Of a DNA stretch of 61,494 bases, positions 35,134 to 45,115 are shown one piece after another. The DNA comes from Sneathiella sp. Its GTDB lineage: Bacteria > Pseudomonadota > Alphaproteobacteria > Sneathiellales > Sneathiellaceae. How positions within the stretch are numbered: position 1 is the stretch's first letter; each line of letters begins with the position of its first letter. The notes under the pieces were generated by a model. That model worked only from the letters and a program-made list of their open reading frames with translations. It had not been told where the DNA came from and did not search any database. The stretch spans positions 1 through 61,494 of the forward strand of contig NZ_JARGOQ010000020.1 in NCBI RefSeq assembly GCF_029233945.1. Direction: 5' to 3'. The position numbers and the translations under genes were made by a program.

Positions 35134-35967
35134 GTGAGTGAGGCAGGCCAGAATAGCTATCTATCCGATGAAGTAAGGCGGTATGATTATGACCGATGGC
35201 TGACGGCGATTTTTGCGCCGACAGCGGCGCGGGAGGGGGTATTTGCCCTGCTGGCCTTTCATGCCGAGATAGCGCGTATTCGCGAAACGGTGAGCGAGCC
35301 GATGCTCGGCGACATTCGCCTGCAATGGTGGCGCGATGCGCTGAACTCGATTGCCGGAGGGACCTCTCCTGCCCATCCGGTGGCGGAGGCGCTGGCTCGG
35401 ATTATTCCGGCCCATAATCTTGATATCGGTGATTTTCAGACCATCATTGATGCCCGGGCGTATGATCTTGATCCGCTGCCGTTCCAGACAGTAGCGGAGC
35501 TGCTCCGCTATTCGGAACAGACCGGCGGCGTATTGAACAGCCTGTTCCTGCGGATAACAGGGGTGACCGATGGGGAGGGGCTGACCGCTGCGCGGCAGGT
35601 TGGCAAGGCCTATGCGTTTCTTGGGATCATCCGGTCTGTGCCCTATCACGTTGCGCAAGATGTTTTACGCATCCCCGCGGAGATGATTGCCGCCAAGGGG
35701 CTGACCCCGGACACGCTCTTTACCTCCAAAAACCGGGAGGTCTTTTTCGAAATCATGCGGGAACTGACAGAACTTGCCGAGGGGGAACAGGCGGCGGCAC
35801 GTGAGTTGATGCGAACGAGACCTAAATCGGAGAAATCCGCGTACCGGCTGGCCGCGCTCACGACGCTTTATCTTAACCGGCTTCGCTCGACCGGTTCCGA
35901 TCCGGCGCATGAGAAAATGGATATCGGGGCTTTGCGGAAAATTCTTGCGCTCACCTTCGGACGCTGA
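35134..35967 (+). CDS. squalene/phytoene synthase-like protein (NDUFAF6-like)
   Basis: 277-residue all-helical isoprenoid-synthase fold. The helix motif LGDIRLQWWRDALN is strong. The second aspartate-rich site is degraded: the usual RDxxxD region reads GIIRSVPYHVAQD, with Ser for Asp, so prenyl-transferring activity is unlikely. NDUFAF6, a mitochondrial complex I assembly factor, belongs to this degenerate group, and in alphaproteobacteria such genes follow secDF–Mth938. The start is the GTG at 35134 after GAGGCAG; a TTG at 35122 is less likely. A perfect TATAAT lies at 35101. Confidence 0.82.
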   Translation: MSEAGQNSYLSDEVRRYDYDRWLTAIFAPTAAREGVFALLAFHAEIARIRETVSEPMLGDIRLQWWRDALNSIAGGTSPAHPVAEALARIIPAHNLDIGDFQTIIDARAYDLDPLPFQTVAELLRYSEQTGGVLNSLFLRITGVTDGEGLTAARQVGKAYAFLGIIRSVPYHVAQDVLRIPAEMIAAKGLTPDTLFTSKNREVFFEIMRELTELAEGEQAAARELMRTRPKSEKSAYRLAALTTLYLNRLRSTGSDPAHEKMDIGALRKILALTFGR

Positions 35968-35978
35968 GGTGGTAGGGG

Positions 35979-36917
35979 CTAAACGCCGCCCAGGCGCCAG
36001 TTTTGTGCCTGCATATAGTTACGGGCAAGAAACTGGTATGTATCCCTTAGGAGCCGTTCAATCTCGGAGCTTTCCTCGATAATCATCCCGTCCCATTTTT
36101 CCAGCATCTCACGCCATATCATAAAGTGCTGATGCAGCTCGTCGCGTGTTTTGCGGACCGTATCCACGGTCGGCTGGAAATTCTTCAGGATGACCATGAC
36201 CTCACAGGTCTGGGCATCAATATCGATAAACTCCCTGTCGAATCTTCGGAGAACCGGATCGATCAGGATCTGCATCCGGTTGATTTCTTCGGATGTTGCC
36301 CGATCCCGCCGGTAGATGCTCGCGATCCGGCCGAGATTAGTGTTGATCTTCTTGATCTTTGAATAATGGTCGCGCAAGGCCTCGATATAGGCAAGTTCGC
36401 GAATGATCTCATCGATCTTGGCAACCACATCCTCTCGCTGAACGCCGAGCTTCTCGGCAATCTCGCGAAAGGCCTCCTGAACCTTCTCCTTGGTATTCGG
36501 GTCACTGGAAATTTTCTGGAGCTCACTCAGATTGAGGACTATTTCCTCGTCCCCCCTGAGCCAGGACAGAATTTGTGCCGTGATACGGCCGCGGGCGATT
36601 TCCTTATGCGCGTCGTCTATAGACCAGGAGGCGGAGCCGTCGAGCAGTTCTTTCGGGATGGAATCATTGGGCCGGATTTCCTGGACATATTTAAGGGCGC
36701 GCCCAATGGTGGCCAGCAATTCGGAGTCCGAGCTTTCGTCGTCGATACCAAATTCCCGACACAAGGATTTCGTCGGAATGGCGCCCTTTATTTCGCCAAG
36801 GTTGACAAAATAACAGGGTTCCTTCGTGTCGTGTGTCAGGCTGAAATACGCCCCCTCGACAGTGAAGATTTTATGGTCAAACGCGAAAAAAACGCTTGGA
36901 TCCTGCTTTTCACCCAT
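35979..36917 (-). CDS. hypothetical soluble helical protein
   Basis: No family recognised. 312 residues without signal peptide or membrane segment. The N-terminal third looks compact and mixed (FFAFDHKIFTVEGAYFSLTH, KGAIPTKSLCREFGID). A central helical region (about 110-190) holds repeated charged heptads, and the last 110 residues are strongly helical (DELHQHFMIWREMLEKWDG, TYQFLARNYMQAQNWRLGGV). Codon use resembles neighbours, so it is probably native. It is convergent with the squalene-synthase-like gene and 150 bp from trmFO, so it stands alone. Confidence 0.75.
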   Translation of the reverse strand: MGEKQDPSVFFAFDHKIFTVEGAYFSLTHDTKEPCYFVNLGEIKGAIPTKSLCREFGIDDESSDSELLATIGRALKYVQEIRPNDSIPKELLDGSASWSIDDAHKEIARGRITAQILSWLRGDEEIVLNLSELQKISSDPNTKEKVQEAFREIAEKLGVQREDVVAKIDEIIRELAYIEALRDHYSKIKKINTNLGRIASIYRRDRATSEEINRMQILIDPVLRRFDREFIDIDAQTCEVMVILKNFQPTVDTVRKTRDELHQHFMIWREMLEKWDGMIIEESSEIERLLRDTYQFLARNYMQAQNWRLGGV

Positions 36918-37067
36918 AGAATTGCCCGCTACACCTTATGTATCCAGTTAATCTGGCCTAATTGCACATATCCTGTCTGCATCGGAGCAGTCAGATTAGA
37001 TGCTTAAGTCTGATCATAGAGAAACATCGTATACAAATGGTTACCAGATAACGCAGTTTCCGGGCGT

Positions 37068-38405
37068 TCAGAGCGCGGCCTTTTCGAGCCAGCCGGAGAA
37101 ATCCCGTGCTGCCCGCGACGTATAGGCCAGTTTGCGCTCCTTTTTCTTAATCCGGCCTTCGGGCGGCGGGAACAGGCCGAAATTAACATTCATCGGCTGG
37201 AAGGATTTGGCGTCCGCTCCGCCGGTGATATGGCTCAAAATTGCACCCATGGCCGTGGTGACGGGCGGAAGCTGGAATTCACTCCCCGCAACATCGGCGG
37301 CGGCAAGCCGACCCGCGATCAGGCCGATGGCCGTGCTTTCCACATAGCCTTCAACCCCCGTGATCTGGCCCGCAAAGCGGATATGCGGATGATTTTTGAG
37401 ACGAAGCTGTCCGTCCAGTACTTCGGGGCTGTTGATAAAGGTATTCCGGTGCAGGCCGCCAAGGCGCGCAAACTCCGCTTTTTCAAGCCCCGGTATGGCC
37501 GAAAAGATGCGCTTTTGCTCCCCATAGGTGAGCTTGGTCTGAAAGCCGACCATGTTATAGAGTGTGCCGAGTTTGTTATCCTGACGAAGCTGCACAACGG
37601 CGTAAGGCTTCTCGTCGGATCGCGGGTTGGTGAGGCCGACCGGCTTCATCGGCCCGAACCGGAGCGTTTCCGGTCCGCGTTCCGCCATCACCTCGATCGG
37701 CAGGCAGCCGTCGAAATAGGGGGTGTTCTTCTCCCAGTCCTTGAACTCGGTCTTGCCACCCTCGTTAAGCGCCTGGATAAAATCCTTGTACTGTGCCTCG
37801 GTCATCGGGCAGTTGATATAGTCCGATCCGTCGCCCTTGTCATAGCGGGACTGGAACCAGGCGATATCGAAATCGATGCTGTCTTTATAGACAATCGGCG
37901 CAATGGCATCGAAGAAAGCGAGCGCGTCGGCGCCTGTTGCCGCATGAACTTCTTTCGCCAGCGCGCCGGAGGTGAGGGGGCCGGTCGCGATAATCACCTG
38001 TCCCCAGTCGGCGGGCGGCAACTCGGTGACCTCCTCGCGTGCCAGCGTCACCAGAGGATGCGCCTCGATTTTTTCCTGAATATAGCCAGAGAACCCATCC
38101 CGGTCGACAGCAAGCGCACCGCCCGCCGGCACCCGGTTAAAATCCGCACTTTCCATGATCAGGGAGCCCATATCCCGCATCTCCCGATGCAGGAGGCCAA
38201 CGGCGTTGTTCTCCGCATCATCGGAGCGGAAGGAATTCGAGCAGACAAGCTCCGCCAGCCCATCGGTGAGATGCGCGTCGGTGCCGCGCACGGGACGCAT
38301 TTCATGGAGAATGACCGGAATGCCAGCCTGCACGAGCTGCCATGTTGCCTCACTCCCGGCGAGACCGCCGCCGATCACATGGACGGGTTTTTGATCTGTG
38401 CTCAT
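37068..38405 (-). CDS. trmFO: methylenetetrahydrofolate–tRNA-(uracil-5-)-methyltransferase
   Basis: Makes 5-methyluridine at position 54 of tRNA using folate and FAD (445 residues). The FAD-binding Rossmann opening [16 protein letters not shown] is followed by [12 protein letters not shown] and [11 protein letters not shown], diagnostic of TrmFO. The start is the ATG at 38405 rather than the in-frame ATG further upstream, which lies inside uvrA. It begins 5 bp after the uvrA stop, so the two are cotranscribed. Confidence 0.96.
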   Translation of the reverse strand: MSTDQKPVHVIGGGLAGSEATWQLVQAGIPVILHEMRPVRGTDAHLTDGLAELVCSNSFRSDDAENNAVGLLHREMRDMGSLIMESADFNRVPAGGALAVDRDGFSGYIQEKIEAHPLVTLAREEVTELPPADWGQVIIATGPLTSGALAKEVHAATGADALAFFDAIAPIVYKDSIDFDIAWFQSRYDKGDGSDYINCPMTEAQYKDFIQALNEGGKTEFKDWEKNTPYFDGCLPIEVMAERGPETLRFGPMKPVGLTNPRSDEKPYAVVQLRQDNKLGTLYNMVGFQTKLTYGEQKRIFSAIPGLEKAEFARLGGLHRNTFINSPEVLDGQLRLKNHPHIRFAGQITGVEGYVESTAIGLIAGRLAAADVAGSEFQLPPVTTAMGAILSHITGGADAKSFQPMNVNFGLFPPPEGRIKKKERKLAYTSRAARDFSGWLEKAAL

Positions 38406-38410
38406 AATGT

Positions 38411-41305
38411 TCAGGCGGCCTTTGTCTTCTTTGGCTTTTTCGCCTTGCCTTCCGCCTGTTTGACCGGCGGGCGCTTGGCGAGGATGTCCTTCAGATACTG
38501 GCCCGTGTAGCTTTCGGCGACCTTGGCGACGTCTTCGGGCGTGCCCTCGGCGACCAGATAGCCGCCCGCATCGCCGCCATCGGGGCCCATATCGACGACC
38601 CAATCGGCGGTCTTGATGACCTCAAGGTTATGCTCGATCACGAGGACGCTGTTGCCCGCATCGACAAGGGCCTGCAGCACTTCCATCAATTTGCGCACAT
38701 CCTCGAAATGCAGACCGGTGGTCGGCTCGTCGAGGATATAGAGCGTGCGTCCCGTCGCCCGGCGGGAGAGTTCCTTCGCCAGCTTGACGCGCTGCGCCTC
38801 ACCGCCCGACAGCGTCGTCGCCTGCTGCCCCACATGGATATAGCCGAGGCCGACCTGCTGCAGGGTCTCGAACTTCTCGCGAACGTTTGGCACCGCCTTG
38901 AAGAAGACCGCCGCATCATCGACGGTCATGTTCAGCACGTCGGAGATGGATTTGTCCTTGAACTTGATCTCCAGCGTCTCGCGGTTATAACGCTCCCCCT
39001 TGCAGACATCGCATTGCACATAGACGTCGGGCAGGAAATGCATCTCGATCTTGATGACGCCGTCGCCCTTGCAGGCCTCGCAGCGGCCACCCTTGACGTT
39101 GAAGGAGAACCGCCCGGATTTATAGCCGCGCGCCTTGGCCTCGGGCAGCCCCGCAAACCATTCGCGGATTGGCGTGAAAGCGCCGGTATAGGTCGCGGGG
39201 TTGGAGCGGGGCGTGCGCCCGATGGGGGATTGGTCGATATCGACAATCTTGTCGAGCCATTCGATCCCCTCGATCCGGTCATGCGGTCCCGGGTGATTGC
39301 GGTTGTTGTTGAGCTTCTTGGCGATAGCCTTGTACAGCGTCTCGATAATCAGGGAGGACTTTCCGCCACCGGAAACCCCGGTCACGCAGGTAAAGGTGCC
39401 GAGCGGAATATTGACGTTCACACGCTTCAGATTGTTATGCCGTGCGCCGATAATATGGATCTGGCGCGATTCCTGAATGCGGCGGCGCTGTTTCGGTAGC
39501 GGCACTTCCATCTCACCCGAAAGATACTTGCCGGTGATGCTCTCCGGTTCCTTCATGATGTCGTCGGGGGTGCCTTGCGCGATCAGGCGACCGCCATGGC
39601 GACCCGCGCGCGGGCCCATATCGACCACATGATCGGCGGTCATGATCGCTTCCTCGTCATGCTCGACGACGATCACGGAGTTGCCCTGATCACGCAGATT
39701 GACGAGGGTTTTAAGAAGCCGCGCGTTATCGCGCTGATGCAGCCCGATGGAGGGCTCGTCCAGTACATAGAGCACGCCGGTCAGGCCGGAGCCGATCTGG
39801 GAGGCAAGGCGGATACGCTGGCTCTCTCCACCGGAGAGCGTGCCGGAACCCCGCGAAAGCGTCAGATACTCAAGGCCGACATCGACAAGGAAGCCGAGCC
39901 GCTCGTTGATTTCCTTCAAGACCCGCTCGGCGATGGAATTATCTTTATCCGACAGGGCGCCGGACAATTCCGCGAACCATTTACGCGCATCGAGAATGGA
40001 TTTCGCGCAAACCTCGCCGATATGATGGTCGCCAATGCGGATGGCGAGGCTTTCTTCCTTCAACCGGTGCCCGCCGCATTTGGAACAGTTGGTCTTGTCC
40101 TGATATTTCTCCAGATCCTCGCGGACCCAGCTGCTGTCGGTCTCGCGCCAACGCCGCTCGATATTTGGAATAACCCCTTCGAACGGCTTGTTGGTCTTAT
40201 AGGTCCTGAGGCCATCGTCAAAGGTAATCTGGACTTTTGTCTCCCCGGTGCCAAAGAGAATAGCCTTCTGCGCTTCCTCGTCAATTTCCTCCCAGGGTTC
40301 GGTGGTGGTAAAGCCGTAATGCTTGGCGAGGGCTTCCAACGTCTGCATGTAGTATGGTGCCGGCGTCTGGGAGCGGGACCAGGGGGCGATCGCCCCTTCG
40401 CGCAAAGTGAGTGTGACATCGGGCACGATCTGGTCGGGATCGAAATACATTTCCGTCCCCAATCCGCCGCAGGACGTACAGGCGCCATAGGGGTTGTTGA
40501 AGGAGAAGATGCGCGGCTCGATTTCCTCAATCGTGAAGCCCGATACAGGGCAGGCAAATTTGGAGGAAAACATCGTCCGCTCCTGCGTGTCCGCATCTTC
40601 CACGGCGAAGAGCCCATCGGCGAGGTCGAGCGCGGTCTCGATGGAATCGGCGAGACGGCCCTGAATATCCTCATTCAGAACCACGCGATCAACAACCACA
40701 TCGATATGATGCTTGATCTGCTTGTCGAGTTCGGGCGTGTCCTCAATGTCGTAGATTTCACCATCGACCTTGACCCGCTGGAAGCCGCGCTTGCGAAGAT
40801 CAAGGAATTCCTTGCGATATTCGCCCTTGCGGCCGCGCACGATGGGGGCCAGCAGATAGAGCCGCTTGCCCTCGCCCTTGGCCATGACCTGATCGACCAT
40901 CTGGCTGACTGTCTGGCTGGCGATGGGAAGGCCGGTCGCCGGGGAATAGGGAACACCGATACGGGCATACAATAGGCGCAGATAGTCATAGATTTCCGTG
41001 ACCGTGCCGACGGTGGAGCGCGGGTTTTTCGAGGTTGTCTTCTGCTCGATCGAGATGGCCGGGCTCAGGCCGTCGATATGGTCCACATCCGGTTTCTGCA
41101 TCATTTCCAGGAACTGCCGGGCATAGGCCGACAGGCTTTCGACATAGCGGCGCTGCCCCTCCGCATAGATGGTGTCGAAGGCGAGCGATGACTTGCCCGA
41201 TCCCGAAAGGCCGGTGATCACCACCAATTGGTCGCGGGGGATATCGATATTGACATTCTGCAAGTTATGTTCGCGGGCGCCGCGGATGCTGAGAATTTTC
41301 TGCAT
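38411..41305 (-). CDS. uvrA: excinuclease ABC subunit A
   Basis: Damage-recognition ATPase of nucleotide excision repair (964 residues). Two ABC modules: Walker [13 protein letters not shown] and [10 protein letters not shown], signatures [11 protein letters not shown] and [14 protein letters not shown]. Zinc modules appear as YGACTSCGG and [10 protein letters not shown] with later CDVC. The Lys/Pro-rich tail KKPKKTKAA is an ordinary extension. It is divergent from ssb (205 bp). I searched that gap for an alphaproteobacterial LexA site (GTTC-N7-GTTC) and found only one half, so SOS control is not supported. Confidence 0.98.
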   Translation of the reverse strand: MQKILSIRGAREHNLQNVNIDIPRDQLVVITGLSGSGKSSLAFDTIYAEGQRRYVESLSAYARQFLEMMQKPDVDHIDGLSPAISIEQKTTSKNPRSTVGTVTEIYDYLRLLYARIGVPYSPATGLPIASQTVSQMVDQVMAKGEGKRLYLLAPIVRGRKGEYRKEFLDLRKRGFQRVKVDGEIYDIEDTPELDKQIKHHIDVVVDRVVLNEDIQGRLADSIETALDLADGLFAVEDADTQERTMFSSKFACPVSGFTIEEIEPRIFSFNNPYGACTSCGGLGTEMYFDPDQIVPDVTLTLREGAIAPWSRSQTPAPYYMQTLEALAKHYGFTTTEPWEEIDEEAQKAILFGTGETKVQITFDDGLRTYKTNKPFEGVIPNIERRWRETDSSWVREDLEKYQDKTNCSKCGGHRLKEESLAIRIGDHHIGEVCAKSILDARKWFAELSGALSDKDNSIAERVLKEINERLGFLVDVGLEYLTLSRGSGTLSGGESQRIRLASQIGSGLTGVLYVLDEPSIGLHQRDNARLLKTLVNLRDQGNSVIVVEHDEEAIMTADHVVDMGPRAGRHGGRLIAQGTPDDIMKEPESITGKYLSGEMEVPLPKQRRRIQESRQIHIIGARHNNLKRVNVNIPLGTFTCVTGVSGGGKSSLIIETLYKAIAKKLNNNRNHPGPHDRIEGIEWLDKIVDIDQSPIGRTPRSNPATYTGAFTPIREWFAGLPEAKARGYKSGRFSFNVKGGRCEACKGDGVIKIEMHFLPDVYVQCDVCKGERYNRETLEIKFKDKSISDVLNMTVDDAAVFFKAVPNVREKFETLQQVGLGYIHVGQQATTLSGGEAQRVKLAKELSRRATGRTLYILDEPTTGLHFEDVRKLMEVLQALVDAGNSVLVIEHNLEVIKTADWVVDMGPDGGDAGGYLVAEGTPEDVAKVAESYTGQYLKDILAKRPPVKQAEGKAKKPKKTKAA

Positions 41306-41432
41306 TCGGATAGTATACCTGACATGTGCTTAAAACTGTGCCGGAATTTATCGGGTATCAGGGGAAAAGGCCAGACTTAAAGCCAAAAAATGTTTTCATT
41401 TTGTTCACGGTCGACATTATGGTCGAAAAGCA

Positions 41433-41470
41433 CTGGCCAGAGGCGCTTTTGCACGTTATTGTCTGGCCAG
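41433..41470. repeat. two CTGGCCAG palindromes 30 bp apart in the uvrA–ssb gap
   Basis: CTGGCCAG occurs at 41433-41440 and 41463-41470 (9 bp identical with the following A). The exact 30-bp spacing is close to three helical turns, and the sites sit 40-80 bp before ssb. Possibly a regulator's paired sites; chance is not excluded. Confidence 0.35.
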
Positions 41471-41510
41471 AATTTTTTAAGAGAATTGAGAATCGAAAGC
41501 GGAAATCATC

Positions 41511-42014
41511 ATGGCGGGCAGCGTTAATAAAGTCATTCTTGTTGGAAATCTGGGCGCGGATCCCGAAGTTCGCCATATGAACAATGGCAAGCCGGTCTGC
41601 AACCTCAGCGTAGCAACGAGCGAATCCTGGAAGGATCGCGATAGCGGGGAGCGCAAGGAACGCACGGAATGGCACCGGGTTGTGATCTTTAACGAGGGGC
41701 TTTGTAGGATTGCTGAACAATATCTCAAGAAAGGCTCCAAGGTCTATTTGGAAGGACAGATCCAGACTCGTAAATATGAGCAGGACGGTATTACCAAATA
41801 TACAACCGAAGTTGTGCTGCAGGGCTTCAATTCGACACTGACCATGCTTGATAGCCCGGGCGGCGGTCAGGGTCAGGGCGCTGGCTATGGCGGTGGCGCG
41901 CAGCAGGGCGGAAATGATTATGGCGGTGGCGGCGCCCCGAGTGGGGATCGCAGCTTTGGCGGTCCGGCCGGCAGCGGCATGGGCGGTGATTTCGATGATG
42001 ACATTCCCTTCTAA
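41511..42014 (+). CDS. ssb: single-stranded DNA-binding protein
   Basis: Coats single-stranded DNA in replication and repair (167 residues). The N-terminal OB fold begins [28 protein letters not shown] and [13 protein letters not shown] are conserved. A Gly/Gln-rich linker leads to the acidic tip FDDDIPF, which recruits partner proteins. Divergent from uvrA, a common arrangement. A terminator follows. Confidence 0.97.
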   Translation: MAGSVNKVILVGNLGADPEVRHMNNGKPVCNLSVATSESWKDRDSGERKERTEWHRVVIFNEGLCRIAEQYLKKGSKVYLEGQIQTRKYEQDGITKYTTEVVLQGFNSTLTMLDSPGGGQGQGAGYGGGAQQGGNDYGGGGAPSGDRSFGGPAGSGMGGDFDDDIPF

Positions 42015-42045
42015 GGGCGTGGACATCACGGTGAAATGAGGAAGA

Positions 42046-42072
42046 GGCTGCCCGTCGCGGGCGGCCTTTTTT
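42046..42072 (+). terminator. intrinsic terminator of ssb
   Basis: The stem GGC-T-GCCCG/CGGGC-G-GCC (42046-42054 with 42058-42066; one T·G wobble, 3-nt loop) is followed by TTTTTT. It lies about 30 bp after the ssb stop. Confidence 0.75.
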
Positions 42073-42107
42073 ATTGGGACGGGATTGAAGGCAGAGGAGG
42101 GGAAAAC

Positions 42108-42491
42108 ATGGCGCTAGATCATATTTCCGTTGCAGTCAGTGATATTGGAAAAAGCGGTGCCTTTTACGATGCGGTTCTTGGCCATCTTGGAATGGCTCGG
42201 ATAGCAGATCGGGAGATGACGATCGGTTACGGTAAGAAATTCCCCGAATTCTGGATTAATGCGCGCCCGGATATGGCACCGGTGTCGGCCGATACCGGCG
42301 TTCATATCGCGCTCCGTGCCCGAAGTGAGGAACTGGTTCTTGAATGTTATCAGGCGGCGCTTGAGAATGGCGGAACTGATGCGGGTTCGCCGGGGGCGCG
42401 ACAGGCAGCACTGACCACATACTTTGGCGCCTTTTTCAAGGATCCGGATGGCAACAAGGTCGAAATCGTGACCTTCCCCAAACCAGAATAA
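42108..42491 (+). CDS. VOC-family (glyoxalase/bleomycin-resistance fold) protein
   Basis: 127 residues forming one βαβββ pair set. The opening LDHISVAVSDIGKSGAFYD and the metal-ligand end FFKDPDGNKVEIVTF, with its Glu, are typical; a His ligand occurs in TGVHIALRA. The start at 42108 has GAGGAGGGG upstream, which decides it over a longer frame. The enzymatic role is unknown. The next gene starts 20 bp downstream, so they may form a transcript. Confidence 0.85.
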   Translation: MALDHISVAVSDIGKSGAFYDAVLGHLGMARIADREMTIGYGKKFPEFWINARPDMAPVSADTGVHIALRARSEELVLECYQAALENGGTDAGSPGARQAALTTYFGAFFKDPDGNKVEIVTFPKPE

Positions 42492-42511
42492 CCGGCGGGC
42501 GTGGGAATTTA

Positions 42512-44509
42512 ATGACATTACTGTTGGGGATTGATACGGGCGGCACCTATACGGACGCCGTGCTGTTCGATGAAGACAAGGGCGTGATCGCGAGCGCCAA
42601 GTCCCTCACGACACGGAATGATTATGCCATAGGGATCGGCAAGTCCGTCGTCTCGGTGATTGGCTCGACGCAGATTTCGACCAAAGATATCGGTCTTGTC
42701 TCCCTCTCCACCACGCTTGCCACCAACGCGCTGGTGGAGGGTCAGGGCGGGCGCGTCTGCCTGATCCTGATTGGCTTTGACGAGACCGCGCTGGAACGGA
42801 ATGGCCTGCGGGAGGCTTTGAAGGGCGATCCGGTCATTTTTCTGGGTGGCGGTCATAATGGGCAGGGGGAGGCGGAAGCCCCGCTCGATGAAGCGGCGCT
42901 CAATTCCGGGTTGGACGTTGCGGGGCCTATCACTGCCTTTGCCGTCGCGGGGCTGTTCGCCATTCGCAACCCGGAGCATGAACTTCGCGTGCGGGAGATC
43001 CTCCTCGCACGTTCTGAAAAGAATAGCGTTACCTGCAGCCATGAACTGTCCAGCAAGCTCGACGGGCCGCGCCGGGCTTTGACCTCGGTTCTTAATGCGC
43101 GGCTGATCAATTTGATCCATCACCTGATCACCTCAAGTGAAGCCCTGTTCGCGGAGATGAAGATCGACGCGCCGTTGATGGTGGTGCAGGGGGATGGCGC
43201 GTTGATCTCGGCGGAGATTGCCAAGCTGAAACCCATCGAGACCATTCTCTCCGGCCCGGCGGCGAGCCTTGTCGGGGCGGCCTATTTAAGCGGGGAGAAA
43301 GATGCAATTGTCTCCGATATTGGCGGCACGACAACGGATATCGCGGTGCTGGAGGGCGGCAGCCCGCGTCTTGATCCGGCGGGGGCGACCGTCGGCGGCT
43401 GGCGTACGATGGTGGAGGCGGTGGCGATCCATACCGTCGGCCTTGGCGGGGATAGCGAGGTAACGGCGGCGAAGTCCGGTTTCGGCCTTGCCATCGCGCT
43501 TGGGCCGCGGCGTTTGGTGCCGGTCAGCCTGCTTGCGACAGAATATCCCAAACTTGTGCATGATGCGCTGGATGCACAGTTACTGCGCGACCGCTGGCAG
43601 GACAGCTTTGGTCGTTTCGTCTTTGCCGTTGGGCGGGAGAGTGCGCATCTCGCGACCCTGTCCGAGCTGGAGGCGGCCCTCCTCGCTGAGTTGAAGGCAG
43701 GACCGAAGCCGCTTGAAAAACTGATCACCCGGCGGCGGCAAATGTCGGCGCTGGAAAGATTGGTCTCGGCGGGTCTTGTGATGATCGCCGGGCTGACCCC
43801 GTCCGATGCGGCGCATATTCTGGGACTGCAGGATAGCTGGGATAAGGCGGTGGCGGAAAAGGCGGCGCGCCTCTTTGCGCGGCAGAAGGATACGCGCGGG
43901 CAACCGCTCACCCGGACGGCCGAAGACGTGAGCCGGATGATTTTTGATGCGTTGGTCGCTAAGTCAAGCGAAACCCTGCTCACGGCGGCACTCGGGGGAG
44001 ACCCGCTTCTCACCCCGGACGAGGCGGTGAGGGTTCTTCGCGCCGCAAACCGGGAGGCATCCCATCCGCTGGTGAAGCTGGATATCGGTCTGCAACTGCC
44101 GGTGATCGGGCTTGGTGCCTCCGCCCATATCTATTACCCGAAGGTGGCGGCCCGGCTTAAAACCGAGGCCGTGATCCCTGACCATGCCGCCGTCGCCAAT
44201 GCGGTGGGCGCGGTGGTGGGTCAGGTCCGCATGAGTGCTCATGCCAGCATTTCTCCAACGGACAAGGACGGCTATCGCCTCTATCACAGCGGGGAGCCGT
44301 TGGATTTTGAGAGTGTGGACGTGGCCGCGGCTGAGGCAAAGAGATTGCTCACCTCTGAGGCGCGTGCCCTCGCCTTAGAGGCGGGTGCGGTGGAAGTTCA
44401 GACAACATTCGATCGGCGGGATAATATTGCCCATATCGATGGCCGGGAAATGTTCATCGAAAGCCATCTTGACGTTACCGCTTTCGGAAGGCCGCGCATC
44501 GCCCGCTAA
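42512..44509 (+). CDS. hydantoinase/oxoprolinase family protein (HyuA-like)
   Basis: 665-residue ATP-dependent amidohydrolase subunit. The phosphate-binding opening LLLGIDTGGTYTDAVLFD, the internal repeat DIGGTTTDIAVLEGG and the acceptor region ILSGPAASLVGAAYL are typical of the HyuA/OplAH actin-like ATPase fold. A HyuB-type partner is not encoded nearby. The substrate could be a hydantoin or 5-oxoproline analogue. The stop codon overlaps the Lrp stop by 4 bases (CTAA), so the two genes are convergent. Confidence 0.85.
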   Translation: MTLLLGIDTGGTYTDAVLFDEDKGVIASAKSLTTRNDYAIGIGKSVVSVIGSTQISTKDIGLVSLSTTLATNALVEGQGGRVCLILIGFDETALERNGLREALKGDPVIFLGGGHNGQGEAEAPLDEAALNSGLDVAGPITAFAVAGLFAIRNPEHELRVREILLARSEKNSVTCSHELSSKLDGPRRALTSVLNARLINLIHHLITSSEALFAEMKIDAPLMVVQGDGALISAEIAKLKPIETILSGPAASLVGAAYLSGEKDAIVSDIGGTTTDIAVLEGGSPRLDPAGATVGGWRTMVEAVAIHTVGLGGDSEVTAAKSGFGLAIALGPRRLVPVSLLATEYPKLVHDALDAQLLRDRWQDSFGRFVFAVGRESAHLATLSELEAALLAELKAGPKPLEKLITRRRQMSALERLVSAGLVMIAGLTPSDAAHILGLQDSWDKAVAEKAARLFARQKDTRGQPLTRTAEDVSRMIFDALVAKSSETLLTAALGGDPLLTPDEAVRVLRAANREASHPLVKLDIGLQLPVIGLGASAHIYYPKVAARLKTEAVIPDHAAVANAVGAVVGQVRMSAHASISPTDKDGYRLYHSGEPLDFESVDVAAAEAKRLLTSEARALALEAGAVEVQTTFDRRDNIAHIDGREMFIESHLDVTAFGRPRIAR

Positions 44510-44964
44510 GGCATCTGCAGGGGGAGCGCGGTGGTGAATTTTATCTCCTCCATCGCGAAATTTGAACTGACATCGGAAAGATCAATCTCCCGGATCAGGC
44601 GATGATAGAATTTGTCATAGGCGGCCACATCCGGCACCACCACTTTCAGCAGATAGTCGATATCGCCACTCATCCGGTAAAACTCCATGATTTCGGGGAA
44701 TTTATCGACTGTCTCGGCGAATTTTTGAAGCCAGTCCGTATCATGGCGGCTGGTCTTGATGGCGACGAAGACCGTAACCGGCAGGTTGAGCTTGCCCCGG
44801 TCGAGAAGGGTTACCTGCGCCCGGATAACGCCGGTTTCCTGCAGCGACTTGATGCGACGCCAGCAGACGGTGCGGGAGCAGCCGACTTTCTCGGCCAGAT
44901 CCGCCACGGCGATGGAGCTGTCCTTCTGCAGATGTCCGAGGATTTTGCGGTCTATGCTATCCAT
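44506..44964 (-). CDS. Lrp/AsnC-family regulator
   Basis: 152 residues. The N-terminal helix-turn-helix (DRKILGHLQKDSSIAVADLAEKV, split here) is followed by the AsnC ligand-binding (RAM) domain with VMSGDIDYLL-like region MSGDIDYLLKVVV. These proteins sense amino acids and often regulate the adjacent gene and themselves. A perfect 14-bp palindrome lies 32 bp upstream of its start and may be the operator. It is divergent from the DUF6356 gene, 151 bp. Confidence 0.92.
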   Translation of the reverse strand: MDSIDRKILGHLQKDSSIAVADLAEKVGCSRTVCWRRIKSLQETGVIRAQVTLLDRGKLNLPVTVFVAIKTSRHDTDWLQKFAETVDKFPEIMEFYRMSGDIDYLLKVVVPDVAAYDKFYHRLIREIDLSDVSSNFAMEEIKFTTALPLQMP

Positions 44965-44995
44965 GAAGTATTGTCCCTTAAAATTCCGATATATC

Positions 44996-45009
44996 GAAAC
45001 ATATGTTTC
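44996..45009. promoter_or_regulatory. 14-bp palindrome in the lrp–DUF6356 divergent region
   Basis: GAAACATATGTTTC reads the same on both strands and lies 32 bp before the Lrp start, in an AT-rich region. Lrp/AsnC proteins bind AT-rich dyads of about this length, so autoregulation is a reasonable inference. Confidence 0.45.
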
Positions 45010-45115
45010 ATATTATAGGAATTATGAGTTAATTAAAGGCAAAAATTCCGGAAATTACCGTTATGATTATCCCATATTAAAACTGTGAGAGAAGCCTAAG
45101 TAACGGATAAAGACC

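Noticed and set aside
39575-40975. 466-residue plus-strand frame inside uvrA
   Set aside because: Antisense to UvrA with all its motifs intact; no independent support.
41306-41510. LexA box for uvrA/ssb
   Set aside because: Only one GTTC half is present (GTTCACGG at 41403); the second half at N7 spacing is missing.
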